A DNA stretch of 64,000 bases from Rhodoferax lacus (GCF_003415675.1 NZ_QFZK01000001.1:682001-746000); one strand, 5' to 3'. Shown: positions 1 to 9,534, numbered from the stretch's first letter. The notes: generated by a model from the sequence alone, not told the origin. Numbers and translations are program-made.

Positions 1-799
1 CGGTCAGGGCTTTGCCCGTCTGCGGGCCGCAGGCCTTGCGGTAGAGCTGTTGCCTGCGGACCACCCGCAGGCCATCGCGTCGCGCGAACTCAACATCGGT
101 TTTTTCAGCCGCATGGTGCGCAAAACCCCCTGGGTGCGCCTGAAGATTGCCGCCTCCCTGGACGGCAAGACCGCCCTGCCCAACGGGGCCAGCCAGTGGA
201 TCACCTCAGCCGAGGCACGCACCGATGGACATGCCTGGCGTGCACGCGCCAGCGCCGTGCTGACCGGCATAGGCACGGTGCTGCAAGACCGGCCCCGGCT
301 TGACGTGCGCCTGGTGGAGACCTCGCGCCAGCCCCATCTGGTGGTCGTGGACAGCGCGCTGCAAACTCCGCTGGACTCTCCCGTCTTCCTGCCGGGCAGA
401 ACCCTGCTGATCTACGCCGCACAGGAGGACGAGGCAAAAGCCGCGGCTCTCACGGCCCAGGGCGCCACCGTCATTTACCTGCCCGGACGGGCTGCAGACG
501 GCAGGCCCACCGGCAAGGTGGATCTGGCTGCCCTGCTGCGCGACCTGGGCCAGCGCGAAATCAATGAACTGCATGTGGAGGCCGGGCACAAGCTCAATGG
601 CTCGCTGGTGCGTGAAGGCCTGGTGGACGAATTTTTGGTCTATCTGGCGCCCAAGCTCCTGGGCCAAGGCGCAGACATGGCCCATTTTGGGCCGCTGACC
701 GAACTCTCACAGGCCCTGAACCTGCGCTTTTTGTCCAGCACGCTGGTGGGGCCGGACATGCGCCTGCTGGCGCGCGTTACCGGTCGTGACGATTTTTAA
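1..799 (+). CDS. ribD: Riboflavin biosynthesis protein RibD, 3' part (gene starts before the window)
   Basis: RibD deaminates and then reduces the pyrimidine intermediate of riboflavin synthesis. The frame is open from base 2 (base 1 ends an earlier codon) to the TAA at 797-799. The visible part holds the end of the deaminase domain (GQGFARLRAAG, then ELNIGFFSRM) and the whole reductase domain, with KIAASLDGKTALPNG near its start and HVEAGHKLNGSLVREGLVDEF towards the end. The N-terminal zinc deaminase motifs lie outside the window. A TTG at 50 could be mistaken for a start, but the deaminase-like residues before it show the gene continues upstream. It is the first visible gene of a rib cluster and is followed directly by a long inverted repeat. 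Confidence 0.93.
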   Translation, partial: GQGFARLRAAGLAVELLPADHPQAIASRELNIGFFSRMVRKTPWVRLKIAASLDGKTALPNGASQWITSAEARTDGHAWRARASAVLTGIGTVLQDRPRLDVRLVETSRQPHLVVVDSALQTPLDSPVFLPGRTLLIYAAQEDEAKAAALTAQGATVIYLPGRAADGRPTGKVDLAALLRDLGQREINELHVEAGHKLNGSLVREGLVDEFLVYLAPKLLGQGADMAHFGPLTELSQALNLRFLSSTLVGPDMRLLARVTGRDDF

Positions 800-848
800 T
801 TCGCAGGGATTGGGCCCTGACCCGGGTCAAAGGCCCAATCCCTGCGAA
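800..848. repeat. Long perfect inverted repeat between ribD and ribE
   Basis: TTCGCAGGGATTGGGCC (800-816) is repeated as its exact reverse complement at 832-848. The 15-base centre itself contains the palindrome TGACCCGGGTCA (818-829), so the RNA could fold into an almost continuous hairpin of about 23 pairs. It begins right after the ribD stop (799) and ends 9 bases before the ribE ATG (858). No T-run follows, so it is not a classical terminator. No clear Shine-Dalgarno is seen between 848 and 858. A translational or stability control element, or a small mobile palindrome, are the options. Confidence 0.85.
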
Positions 849-857
849 AATACCGGC

Positions 858-1505
858 ATGTTTACCGGAATCATCACCGGCGTAGGGCGCATCGCCGCCG
901 TTCGCGCCATAGGCTCTTCAACACACGGCAAGCGCCTGACCATCACCTGCCCCGCGGACTACCTGCAGGATGTCGGCTTGGGGGACAGCATCGCGCTCAA
1001 CGGCGCCTGCATGACCGTCACCACGCTGGACACCGCGAACCGGCAGTTCACCGTGGATATCTCAGCCGAATCGCTGGACAAGACGGCTGGCCTGGATCAG
1101 ACCGGCACCGTCAACCTGGAAAAAGCCCTGCGCACCAATGACCGTCTGGGCGGCCACCTGGTCTCCGGCCACGTGGACGGCGTAGGCACAGTGACCCACT
1201 TTGCCCAGGTGGGTGAAAGCTGGACACTGCGTGTACTGTCGCCCCCGCAGCTGGGCAAGTTCCTGGCCTACAAGGGCTCCATCGTCATCAACGGGGTCAG
1301 CCTGACGGTCAACCAGGTCACTGACCTGAACACCGGCTGTGAGATCAGCATCAACCTGATTCCGCACACCGTGGAGAACACGGCTCTGTCTTCGTTGAGC
1401 CAAGGCTCGCGGGTCAATCTGGAGATTGACCTGATTGCGCGCTACGTGGAACGCATGCTGACTGCACCCGTTGCTGCGCCCAGCTCCACCTCGGCGTCTG
1501 TTTAA
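858..1505 (+). CDS. ribE: Riboflavin synthase, alpha chain
   Basis: Converts two molecules of 6,7-dimethyl-8-ribityllumazine into riboflavin plus the pyrimidine dione; cytoplasmic, trimer in the family. The product is 215 residues, the family's usual size, and starts with the hallmark MFTGIITGVGRI. The two tandem lumazine-binding barrels are visible: the first carries LNGACMTV and GGHLVSGHVDG, the second YKGSIVINGVSLTVN followed by IPHTVENTALSSL. The ATG at 858 was chosen because the family always begins at this MFTGI; a longer frame from 786 would overlap ribD and translate the inverted repeat. It is followed after 19 bases by ribBA. Confidence 0.95.
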   Translation: MFTGIITGVGRIAAVRAIGSSTHGKRLTITCPADYLQDVGLGDSIALNGACMTVTTLDTANRQFTVDISAESLDKTAGLDQTGTVNLEKALRTNDRLGGHLVSGHVDGVGTVTHFAQVGESWTLRVLSPPQLGKFLAYKGSIVINGVSLTVNQVTDLNTGCEISINLIPHTVENTALSSLSQGSRVNLEIDLIARYVERMLTAPVAAPSSTSASV

Positions 1506-1524
1506 TTTCTTTTCTTCGTACTCC

Positions 1525-2640
1525 ATGACTGCATTGCAACCCGTACCCATATCTCCGATTGAAGACATCGTCTCCGACATGCGCGCCGGCAAGATCGTCA
1601 TCCTGGTGGATGAAGAAGACCGCGAAAACGAAGGCGACCTGATTCTGGCTGCCGACCATGTGACGGCAGAAGGCATCAACTTCATGGCCAAGTTTGGCCG
1701 TGGCCTGATCTGCCTGACCCTCAGCCGTGAACGCTGCGAGCGCCTGCAACTGCCCCCCATGACAGCCCGCAATGGCGACAAAAAAGGCACGGCCTTTACC
1801 GCATCGATTGAAGCCGCCGAGGGTGTCACCACCGGCATTTCTGCCGCGGACCGCGCCCGCACCGTGCAGGCCGCCGTGGCCCGCAACGCGGTGCCGGCTG
1901 ATCTGGTGCAACCGGGCCACATCTTCCCGCTGCAGGCAGTGGATGGCGGCGTGCTGATGCGTGCGGGCCACACCGAAGCCGGCTGCGACCTGGCCGCCAT
2001 GGCGGGCTGCACCCCGGCATCGGTGATCTGCGAGATCATGAAGGACGACGGCACCATGGCCCGCCTGCCCGACCTGCAACTCTTTGCTGCCGAGCACGGC
2101 CTGAAAATCGGCACCATTGCCGACCTGATTGCCCACCGCAGCCGCGTCGAGTCGCTGATCGAACAGGTCGGCACGCGCCGCATCCAGACGACCGCTGGCG
2201 AATTTACAGCCCACGCCTTTCGCGACACCACAGGCCGCGGCATCCACCTGGCCCTGGTCAGGGGTGAATGGAAGCCAGAAGATGCTGTGGCCGTGCGCGT
2301 GCACGAGCCGCTGTCAGTGCTGGACGCACTCGAAGTGGGCCGCACCATGCACTCCTGGAGCCTGGAGGCCACGCTGGACTACATCGCACAGGAAGGCAGT
2401 GGCGTGGTCGTACTGCTGAACTGCGGCGAGAGCGGTGAACAACTGCTGTCCCAGTTTGAAGGCACGGCCCGCGCCGCCCACGCGCCCGAACGCGGGCGCA
2501 TGGACCTGCGCAGCTACGGCATTGGTGCCCAAGTGCTGCGCCAGTGCGGCGTGCACAAGATGCGCCTGATGGGCAGCCCGCGCCGCATGCCCAGCATGAC
2601 AGGCTACGGCCTGGAAATCACCGGCTACATCAGCAAATAA
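1525..2640 (+). CDS. ribB: 3,4-dihydroxy-2-butanone 4-phosphate synthase with degenerate GTP cyclohydrolase II domain (RibBX-like)
   Basis: The N-terminal half (about residues 8-205) is a full DHBP synthase, which makes the four-carbon precursor from ribulose 5-phosphate: [12 protein letters not shown] (28-39) holds the acidic metal site and [13 protein letters not shown] (149-161) the distal active-site motif. The C-terminal half (about 210-371) has the fold signature of GTP cyclohydrolase II (ISPIEDI upstream, [20 protein letters not shown] near the end) but lacks the zinc-binding Cys-x10-Cys-x-Cys stretch; the matching region (residues 259-285) reads [19 protein letters not shown] with no Cys. 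RibBA relatives with an inactive second domain are known in proteobacteria as RibBX. A separate ribA is therefore expected elsewhere. 371 residues; ATG at 1525. Confidence 0.9.
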   Translation: MTALQPVPISPIEDIVSDMRAGKIVILVDEEDRENEGDLILAADHVTAEGINFMAKFGRGLICLTLSRERCERLQLPPMTARNGDKKGTAFTASIEAAEGVTTGISAADRARTVQAAVARNAVPADLVQPGHIFPLQAVDGGVLMRAGHTEAGCDLAAMAGCTPASVICEIMKDDGTMARLPDLQLFAAEHGLKIGTIADLIAHRSRVESLIEQVGTRRIQTTAGEFTAHAFRDTTGRGIHLALVRGEWKPEDAVAVRVHEPLSVLDALEVGRTMHSWSLEATLDYIAQEGSGVVVLLNCGESGEQLLSQFEGTARAAHAPERGRMDLRSYGIGAQVLRQCGVHKMRLMGSPRRMPSMTGYGLEITGYISK

Positions 2641-2662
2641 AACACACGCAAGGGAACTCCAT

Positions 2663-3136
2663 ATGTTTGGCGCAGACAAAGGCACCGTAGCCGCAGGCGA
2701 TAGCCGCATGAACGGCAAGAAACTCAAGATCGGCATCGTGCAGGCACGCTTCAACGCCAACATCACCGATGCACTCGCCGACGCTTGCAAGGCAGAGTTG
2801 CTGGCCCTGGGCGTGACTGAGAAGAACATCACCCACATCACGGTACCCGGCGCGCTGGAAGTGGCCGTGGCACTGCAGGCCATGGCCGAGAAGGCCGGCT
2901 TTGACGCCCTGATTGCCCTGGGTTGCATCATCCGTGGCGAGACCTACCACTTCGAGTTGGTGGCCAACGAATCCGGCGCTGCGGTCACCCGCATCGGCCT
3001 AGACTACCAGATCCCGATTGCCAACGCCGTGCTGACCACCGAAAACCTGGAGCAGGCTGTGGCCCGCCAGGTCGACAAGGGCCGCGACGCGGCCCGCGTA
3101 GCGGTTGAAATGGCTAACCTGCTGGAGACTATTTGA
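2663..3136 (+). CDS. ribH: 6,7-dimethyl-8-ribityllumazine synthase
   Basis: Condenses the RibB product with 5-amino-6-ribitylaminouracil to give lumazine, the RibE substrate. 157 residues, typical length. Family marks are [13 protein letters not shown] near residues 24-36, the [10 protein letters not shown] stretch, and [19 protein letters not shown] with the conserved His of the active site. AGGGAA just upstream of the ATG at 2663 fits a ribosome binding site; a second Met (residue 16, MNGKKLKIG) is a less likely start. The stop overlaps the nusB start (TGATG at 3134-3138). Confidence 0.95.
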   Translation: MFGADKGTVAAGDSRMNGKKLKIGIVQARFNANITDALADACKAELLALGVTEKNITHITVPGALEVAVALQAMAEKAGFDALIALGCIIRGETYHFELVANESGAAVTRIGLDYQIPIANAVLTTENLEQAVARQVDKGRDAARVAVEMANLLETI

Positions 3137-3669
3137 TGAGTGATTTCAACCACCCCAGCGCCCCGGCACGGCCGCCCAGGCAGCCGCGCACTGGCGTCAC
3201 CAGCACCGGCGCACGCAAGGCCGGCAGCAAGTCCGACCGCAGCCGCGCCCGCGAGTTTGCTGTGCAGGGCCTCTACCAGTTCATCGTCGGCTGCAACCCG
3301 GTGGAGGATGTGGATACCTTCACCCGCGACCTGGCCGGCTTCAACAAGGCCGACGCCGCCCATTTCGACGCCCTTTTGCACGGCTGCGCCGACCAGGCCC
3401 GGCAACTGGACATCCTGATCCAGCCGCTGCTGGACCGTCCCTGGGGCGAGATCTCGCCCATCGAGCATGCCGTCATGTGGATTGGCGTCTACGAGATGCA
3501 GCACTGCCTGGATGTGCCGTGGCGCGTAGTCATCAACGAATGCGTGGAGCTGGCCAAGGAGTTTGGCGGCACCGACGGCCACAAGTATGTGAACGCCGTA
3601 CTCAATGGCCTGGCGCCGCAACTGCGTGCCCTGGAAGTTGAAGCCGACCGCACCAAGAAGCCGCGCTGA
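3136..3669 (+). CDS. nusB: Transcription antitermination factor NusB
   Basis: NusB with NusE (S10) binds boxA RNA in rRNA leader antitermination. The product is 177 residues, longer than the roughly 140 of the E. coli protein because of a Pro/Arg-rich N-terminal extension of about 38 residues. The conserved core starts at [17 protein letters not shown] and continues with [30 protein letters not shown] and the C-terminal [28 protein letters not shown]. The ATG overlaps the ribH stop by one base, so the two are translationally coupled; ribH-nusB adjacency is widespread in bacteria. Confidence 0.95.
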   Translation: MSDFNHPSAPARPPRQPRTGVTSTGARKAGSKSDRSRAREFAVQGLYQFIVGCNPVEDVDTFTRDLAGFNKADAAHFDALLHGCADQARQLDILIQPLLDRPWGEISPIEHAVMWIGVYEMQHCLDVPWRVVINECVELAKEFGGTDGHKYVNAVLNGLAPQLRALEVEADRTKKPR

Positions 3670-3679
3670 TCCCCCATCC

Positions 3680-4864
3680 ATGCACATCTCCGCGCGCGCC
3701 CAGAGCATAGAACCGTTTTATGTCATGGAGGTGGCCAAGGCGGCCGCCGACTTGGGCAAAACCATAGCGCACACCGAGACGCCCATGGTGTTTCTGAACA
3801 TTGGCGAGCCGGACTTCACCGCGCCACCTCTGGTGCAGGAGGCAGCAAACCGTGCCGTGCATGGCGGGCTGACGCAGTACACCCCTGCCCTGGGCCTGAT
3901 GCCCCTGCGCGAACGCATTTCACACTGGTACGCCACGCGCTTTGGGGTGCAAGTGCCTTCCAGCCGCATCGTGGTTACAGCTGGCGCCTCGGCCGCCTTG
4001 CACCTGGCCTGCATGGCGCTGATTGACAGCGGCGACGAAGTGCTGATGCCCGACCCCAGCTACCCCTGCAACCGGCACTTCGTCAGTGCCGCCGCTGGCA
4101 AAGCAGTGTTAATCCCCACCACTGCGGAAGAGCGCTTCCAGCTCAGTGCCGACAAGGTGCAGGCCGCTTGGGGACCGCGCACCCGTGGCGTGCTGTTGGC
4201 CTCGCCCTCCAACCCCACGGGCACCTCCATCCATCCGGATGAATTGCGCCGCATCCACCAGGTGGTGCAGGCGCGTGGCGGCATCACGCTGGTGGACGAA
4301 ATCTACCTGCCGCTGAGCTTCGAGGCCCAGTACGGGCAGACTGCCCTGGCGCTGGATGACGGGGTCATCAGCCTTAACAGCTTCAGCAAATACTTCAACA
4401 TGACCGGCTGGCGTCTGGGCTGGATGGTGGTGCCAGAAAAGCTGGTGCCGACCATCGAGCGCCTTGCGCAAAACCTGTTCATCTGCCCCAGCACGATTGC
4501 CCAGCAGGCCGCCCTGGCCTGCTTTGAGCCGGACAGCATTGCCCTGTACGAGCAGCGGCGCCAGGAATTCAAGGCACGGCGCGACTACTTTATTCCCGCC
4601 CTCAATGCCCTGGGCCTGACCGTACCCGTGATGCCGGACGGCGCTTTTTACGCCTGGGCCGACTGCTCGGCCGCCTGTGCCACCCTGGGTGTCAACGGCA
4701 GCTGGGATTTTGCGTTTGAAGTGATGAACCGCGCCCATGTGGCGGTCACGCCGGGCCGCGATTTTGGCCATGCACAGACGGCCAACTTCATCCGTTTTTC
4801 CACTGCCAGCTCCATGGCGCATTTGCAAACGGCAGTAGAGCGGCTGCGTACCCTTTTGGCCTGA
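3680..4864 (+). CDS. PLP-dependent aminotransferase, class I/II
   Basis: A fold-type I aminotransferase of the AspC/AlaA-like group; substrate not determinable from sequence. Visible marks: NIGEPDFTAPP near residue 40, NPTG at 179-182, DEIYLPLSFE from 206 and SFSKYFNMTGWRLGWMV with the PLP-binding Lys237. 394 residues, normal for the family. The ATG at 3680 gives MHISARAQSIEPFYVMEVAKAA, the usual N-terminus; an open frame begins further upstream but overlaps nusB. Ten bases separate it from nusB and 16 from tolQ, so it is probably co-transcribed with both, although no functional link to either is obvious. Confidence 0.88.
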   Translation: MHISARAQSIEPFYVMEVAKAAADLGKTIAHTETPMVFLNIGEPDFTAPPLVQEAANRAVHGGLTQYTPALGLMPLRERISHWYATRFGVQVPSSRIVVTAGASAALHLACMALIDSGDEVLMPDPSYPCNRHFVSAAAGKAVLIPTTAEERFQLSADKVQAAWGPRTRGVLLASPSNPTGTSIHPDELRRIHQVVQARGGITLVDEIYLPLSFEAQYGQTALALDDGVISLNSFSKYFNMTGWRLGWMVVPEKLVPTIERLAQNLFICPSTIAQQAALACFEPDSIALYEQRRQEFKARRDYFIPALNALGLTVPVMPDGAFYAWADCSAACATLGVNGSWDFAFEVMNRAHVAVTPGRDFGHAQTANFIRFSTASSMAHLQTAVERLRTLLA

Positions 4865-4880
4865 ACAACCTGAACCCACC

Positions 4881-5588
4881 ATGAACCAAGACCTCTCCAT
4901 ACTCCATCTTGTGCTCAACGCCAGCGCCGTGGTGCAAGCCGTGATGCTGCTGCTGATGCTGGTCTCCATTTCCAGTTGGGCAGCCATCTTCCGCAAGCTG
5001 TTTTCGCTCAAGAAAGTGAAGGACCAGAACGAAGAGTTCGAGCGCAATTTCTGGTCGGGGGCCAGCCTGACCGAACTGGCCAACACGGCTGCCAAGCGGG
5101 CCAGCCAGTGCGGCCCCATGGAACGCATCTTTGTGAGCGGCATGCGCGAGTACCAGAAGCTGCGCGAGCGACGCATCACCGACGTGGGCACGCTGATGGA
5201 TGGCGCGCGCCGCGCCATGCGTGCAAGCTTCCAGCGCGAGATGGATGAGGTGGAAGTCAACCTGTCCTTCCTGGCCTCGGTGGGTTCGGTGTCCCCGTAT
5301 GTGGGCCTGTTTGGCACGGTGTGGGGCATCATGCATGCCTTCGTCGGCCTGGCCTCACTCACGCAGGTTACCCTGGCCACGGTGGCCCCCGGCATTGCCG
5401 AAGCACTGGTGGCCACGGCCATCGGCCTGTTTGCTGCCATTCCGGCGGTTGTGGCCTACAACCGCTTCGCGCGCGACCTGGACCGCATTGCCATCCAGCA
5501 GGAAACCTTTATTGAAGAGTTCTCCAACATCCTGCAGCGCAACGTCGGTGCCCAGGCCGCGGCACCCGCCGCCGCTGCAGCACGTTAA
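4881..5588 (+). CDS. tolQ: TolQ, proton channel subunit of the Tol-Pal system
   Basis: MotA/TolQ/ExbB family inner-membrane protein that with TolR uses the proton gradient to drive TolA. 235 residues with three membrane segments (about 15-40, 130-160 and 170-195). SFLASVGSVSPYVGLFGTVWGIMHAF in the second segment is the family signature and points to TolQ more than ExbB. The tail ends in an Ala-rich stretch. It heads a tolQRA run; tolR follows after 23 bases. Confidence 0.93.
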   Translation: MNQDLSILHLVLNASAVVQAVMLLLMLVSISSWAAIFRKLFSLKKVKDQNEEFERNFWSGASLTELANTAAKRASQCGPMERIFVSGMREYQKLRERRITDVGTLMDGARRAMRASFQREMDEVEVNLSFLASVGSVSPYVGLFGTVWGIMHAFVGLASLTQVTLATVAPGIAEALVATAIGLFAAIPAVVAYNRFARDLDRIAIQQETFIEEFSNILQRNVGAQAAAPAAAAAR

Positions 5589-5611
5589 ACCCCACCCCCA
5601 AGGAGCCATAC

Positions 5612-6049
<438 letters not shown>

Positions 6050-6074
6050 GAAGCTCGCCAACCACTCCGAACGC

Positions 6075-7001
6075 ATGGCATCTACCGCACCGCATCTGGA
6101 ATTCGCACCACCGCACGCCGGTGGATCACTGCGCGCCCTGGCCCTGGCCATACTGGCCCATGCCGTGCTGCTTGCGGTGCTGAGCGTGGGTGTGCATTGG
6201 AACAGCGAGCCGGTGCAGCAGACCTTTGAGGCCGAGCTGTGGTCAGCGGTGCCCGTGGAAGCCGCAGCACCCGCGCCCCTGCCGGAGCCCGAGCCCGTGA
6301 TCGAACCGCCCAAGCCGGTGCCCAAGGAAGCCAAACCACCGCCTGCGCCTGAAATTCCCAATGCTGCTGCCATCAAGGCGGAGGCACAGATCGCATTGGA
6401 AAAAGAAAAGCAGAAAGAAAAGCAGAAGGAAAAAGAGCTGCAGAAGGCACGCGAACTCAAAGAAAAGAAGCTGGCCCAGGAAAAGCAGGCGCTGGAAGAG
6501 AAGAAGCTGGCAGAACTGGAAAAGCAGCAGGACAAACTGCGAAAAGAGCAGGCTGAAAAACTGGCCCGTACCAAGGAAGAGCAGCAGAAAAAACTGGACC
6601 AGAAAGAAGCCCAGCAAATGGCCGAGCAACGGCAGAAGGCCATCAAGCGCATGGAGGGTCTGGCCGGTGCGGGCGGCACGGGGGCTGCCAATTCAACCAG
6701 CACCTCGCTGGAATCCAGGTCCTTGTCAGCCAGCTACGTGGGCCGTATCCGGGCCTACATCAAGCGCTTCCACACCTATACCGAAACCGTGGTGGGCAAC
6801 CCCATCACCGAGATTGAAGTGCGTACCTCGTCAGACGGCAGCATTCTGAGCCGCCGGATCACCAAGCCCAGTGGCACCAAGTCCTGGGATGAGGCGGCCT
6901 TGAATGCCATCGACAAGGCCGAGCGCTTGCCACTGGACGAGAATGGCCGCGCTCCCTCGCCCATGACCATCATCTGGTCCGCGCAGGAAGTTGCGCGCTA
7001 A
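6075..7001 (+). CDS. tolA: TolA, envelope-spanning energy transducer of the Tol-Pal system
   Basis: Anchored in the inner membrane by one N-terminal segment (about residues 16-38, RALALAILAHAVLLAVLSVGV), then a Pro-rich linker (about 58-92), a long Lys/Glu/Gln-rich coiled-coil region (about 98-200, full of EKEKQKEKQKE-type runs) and a compact C-terminal domain (about 218-308) with YVGRIRAYIKRF and WDEAALNAIDKAERLP that contacts outer-membrane partners. 308 residues. Start ATG 6075, 25 bases after tolR. Unusually for Proteobacteria, tolB and pal do not follow; the next gene is convergent and overlaps the tolA stop by 4 bases. Confidence 0.92.
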   Translation: MASTAPHLEFAPPHAGGSLRALALAILAHAVLLAVLSVGVHWNSEPVQQTFEAELWSAVPVEAAAPAPLPEPEPVIEPPKPVPKEAKPPPAPEIPNAAAIKAEAQIALEKEKQKEKQKEKELQKARELKEKKLAQEKQALEEKKLAELEKQQDKLRKEQAEKLARTKEEQQKKLDQKEAQQMAEQRQKAIKRMEGLAGAGGTGAANSTSTSLESRSLSASYVGRIRAYIKRFHTYTETVVGNPITEIEVRTSSDGSILSRRITKPSGTKSWDEAALNAIDKAERLPLDENGRAPSPMTIIWSAQEVAR

Positions 7002-7288
7002 GGTTTGCGCACAAACGTCACGGGCTTGTACTGCGCCTCAGCCGTGCCAGCACCGGTAACCGCGCCCTTGCCAGCCGCGGGTTTCAAGGCAGATGGCTGG
7101 TCACAGCCATCACAGCCGCACCCCCCTTGCATGCGTGCCGCAGCGCTCAGTGGCTTTTGCAGCAGCGCGGGCAATGGCCACTTCAACAGGGCCAATGCCA
7201 GGCGCTGGCGTGGCGCCTTGGGCCCCAATGTCCACAGCGCGTAGACAAAGCACCCAGCCACCAGCACGGCAACAACAAACGCCTGCAT
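6998..7288 (-). CDS. Small Cys-rich single-pass membrane protein downstream of feoB
   Basis: 96 residues. One hydrophobic segment at the N-terminus (QAFVVAVLVAGCFVYALW), a basic stretch, then a Cys cluster CGCDGC at about residues 57-62, and a soluble tail. It resembles the short FeoB-associated Cys-rich membrane proteins annotated behind feoB in many bacteria; it is not FeoC, which is a winged-helix protein. ATG at 7288 lies 4 bases after the feoB stop, with GGGAGG overlapping the feoB end as binding site. A role in iron handling or FeoB assembly is inference from position and Cys content. Confidence 0.78.
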   Translation of the reverse strand: MQAFVVAVLVAGCFVYALWTLGPKAPRQRLALALLKWPLPALLQKPLSAAARMQGGCGCDGCDQPSALKPAAGKGAVTGAGTAEAQYKPVTFVRKP

Positions 7289-7292
7289 GGTC

Positions 7293-9215
7293 TTAGCCTC
7301 CCAAACCCTGGAATGCCAGGGTGATGCGGTAGGTGGCGAAGGCCGCCACATAGGCCAGCGCAAACAGATAGCCAGCCATGATCAGCGGGTACTTCCAGGA
7401 ATTGGTCTCGCGCCGCACCACGGCAAGGGTGGACAGGCATTGCGGTGCGAACACATACCAGGCCAGCAGCGAATAGGCTGTGGCCAGCGACCAGCCCTGG
7501 GAAATCACCGGCGCCAGCGAGTCGGCCGCATTGCTGTCTGCGGCTGACAGGGAATACACGGTGCCCAAGGCGCCCACAGCCACTTCCCGTGCAGCAAGGC
7601 CTGGCACCAGCGCAATGGATATCTGCCAGTTAAAGCCGATGGGTGCGAACACCACTTCCAAAGCGCGGCCCAGCATGCCGGCCAGGCTGTACTGAATGGC
7701 CGGGCCTTGGGCCTCGGTCCAGCCCGCAGGTGGCCCGGGAAAGGTGGAGAAGAACCACAGTATCACCATCAGGGAAAAGATGATGCCACCCACCCGGTGC
7801 ATGAAAATGCTCACGCGCTCCCAAAGCCCCAGCCACAGGTTGCGCAGGTTGGGTTTGCGGTAAGGTGGCAGCTCCAGCATCAGCGGCTGGTAGTGCGATT
7901 TCATCCACACCCGTTTGAAAAACCAGGCCACAGCCATGGCGCTAATTACCCCGGCGATGTACAGGCCAAACAGGGTGAGGCCACGCAGATCAAACCAGCC
8001 TACTTGCCGTGCCGGCACAAAGGCGCCAATCAACAAGGCGTACACCGGCAGCCGCGCCGAGCAGGTCATGAGGGGCGCCACCATGATGGTGGCCAGTCTG
8101 TCTTTCCAGTTGGAGATGGTGCGTGTGGCCATGATGCCGGGAATGGCGCAGGCAAAACTCGACAGCAAGGGAATAAAGGCGCGCCCCGACAGACCCACCT
8201 TGCCCATCAGGTTGTCCAAAAGAAACGCAGCACGCGGCAGGTAGCCCGAGTCCTCCAGCAGCAAGATGAAGAAGAACAGAATCAGGATCTGCGGCAGGAA
8301 CACCAGCACCCCGCCCACACCGGCCACCACCCCGTCCACCAGCAGGCTGCGCAACGGCCCATCGCCCATATGGCCGTTGATCCAGTCACCGGTCGCCTCC
8401 ACCGCGAACTTGATCGCATCCATGGGCACTGTGGCCCACGAAAACACCGCCTGGAAAATCAGAAACAGCACGGTGGCCAGCAACACCAAGCCCCATACAG
8501 GGTGCATCACCACCGCGTCCAGACGGTACTGAAAGCGCGCAAGCTTGGGCACCCGTGGCGCCACCTTGGACAGGATGCGGCGCACCCGCATTTGCAGTTC
8601 AGCCGCACTCAGCGGTTCGGGGAAGGAATTGACCTCATCCAACGCCCCCGGCGGCAAGGTTTCAGGACTGCCTGCCACGGGGAGGTCTGCCAATTGGATT
8701 TCGAGTTGCGCCAGCAGGGAAGCATGTCCGTTGTGCTTGACGGCCACAGTCGCCACGACCGGACAGCCCAGCTCCCGGGACAACAGCTGCACATCGATAT
8801 TGAGGCCATTGGCGCGCGCAACATCGGCCATGTTCAGGGCCACGATCAGGGGCTTGCCCAATCGGGCCAGCTCCAGCACCAGGCGCAGGTTCATGCGCAG
8901 GTTGGTGGCATCCACCACGGCCACAATGGCGTCGGGCGCAGCCTCGCCGGCACGCTGTCCGGTGATCACTTCCATCATCACACGCTCGTCGGGCGTGGAA
9001 GGGTTCATGCTGTAGGAGCCCGGCAGATCCACCACCGAGACCGTCTGGCCGCCACCCAGATGCAGCGTGCCAATCTTGCGCTCGACGGTGACGCCGGCAT
9101 AGTTGGCCACCTTTTGGCGGGCACCGGTCAGCAAGTTGAAAAGCGCAGTTTTGCCGCAGTTGGGGTTGCCCACCAGGGCAATCATTTTGGGGGTCGAGGT
9201 CATGGCGTAGGACAT
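7293..9215 (-). CDS. feoB: Ferrous iron transporter FeoB
   Basis: Inner-membrane Fe(II) importer with an N-terminal GTPase. 640 residues, shorter than the ~770 of E. coli FeoB. G-protein motifs: GNPNCGKT (16-23), GVTVE (41-45), DLPG (63-66) and NMAD (128-131). The membrane part carries two Gate-like repeats with conserved Cys: SFACAIPGIMATRTI and, later, PGLAAREVAVGALGTVYSL. Start at 9215 (MSYAMTSTPKMIALVGN); a second ATG at 9203 is possible. Three bases after feoA and 4 bases before the Cys-rich gene, so one operon feoA-feoB-orf96. Confidence 0.96.
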   Translation of the reverse strand: MSYAMTSTPKMIALVGNPNCGKTALFNLLTGARQKVANYAGVTVERKIGTLHLGGGQTVSVVDLPGSYSMNPSTPDERVMMEVITGQRAGEAAPDAIVAVVDATNLRMNLRLVLELARLGKPLIVALNMADVARANGLNIDVQLLSRELGCPVVATVAVKHNGHASLLAQLEIQLADLPVAGSPETLPPGALDEVNSFPEPLSAAELQMRVRRILSKVAPRVPKLARFQYRLDAVVMHPVWGLVLLATVLFLIFQAVFSWATVPMDAIKFAVEATGDWINGHMGDGPLRSLLVDGVVAGVGGVLVFLPQILILFFFILLLEDSGYLPRAAFLLDNLMGKVGLSGRAFIPLLSSFACAIPGIMATRTISNWKDRLATIMVAPLMTCSARLPVYALLIGAFVPARQVGWFDLRGLTLFGLYIAGVISAMAVAWFFKRVWMKSHYQPLMLELPPYRKPNLRNLWLGLWERVSIFMHRVGGIIFSLMVILWFFSTFPGPPAGWTEAQGPAIQYSLAGMLGRALEVVFAPIGFNWQISIALVPGLAAREVAVGALGTVYSLSAADSNAADSLAPVISQGWSLATAYSLLAWYVFAPQCLSTLAVVRRETNSWKYPLIMAGYLFALAYVAAFATYRITLAFQGLGG

Positions 9216-9218
9216 GTT

Positions 9219-9488
9219 TCAAGCCTTGCCAAAGTCGGGGCGCGCTTCGGGAATGGTGATGGCAATGCTTTGTGCCTCCACCAGGCGCAGGGCAAACAGC
9301 GTCTCGCCAATCTGCACGGCCAGCGGTTCACGCCCACCCGGGCCACGCCGCAGCATATGCACCGGCTCACCCGTGATGAAGCCCAGTTCTTCCAGACGTT
9401 GCACCGTGGAGCTCCCGACTTCCGGCGCACCGCTGAATACATGATCGACCAGTGCATGGGCACCGTTGGGCAACTGAGACAAAAGCAT
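9219..9488 (-). CDS. feoA: Ferrous iron transport protein FeoA
   Basis: Small SH3-like cytosolic protein that supports FeoB. 89 residues; family marks RLEELGFITGEPVHMLRRGPGG and GETLFALRLVEAQSIAI. First gene of the feo operon; a Fur-like palindrome lies 47-75 bases upstream of the ATG. Confidence 0.92.
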   Translation of the reverse strand: MLLSQLPNGAHALVDHVFSGAPEVGSSTVQRLEELGFITGEPVHMLRRGPGGREPLAVQIGETLFALRLVEAQSIAITIPEARPDFGKA

Positions 9489-9534
9489 GAATTTTCCTGT
9501 TCGGCGCCTCCCCAGAGATCACGGATGGCGCATA

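Noticed and set aside
800..857. FMN riboswitch in the riboflavin cluster
   Set aside because: None of the conserved FMN-element blocks occur; the structure there is one simple inverted repeat.
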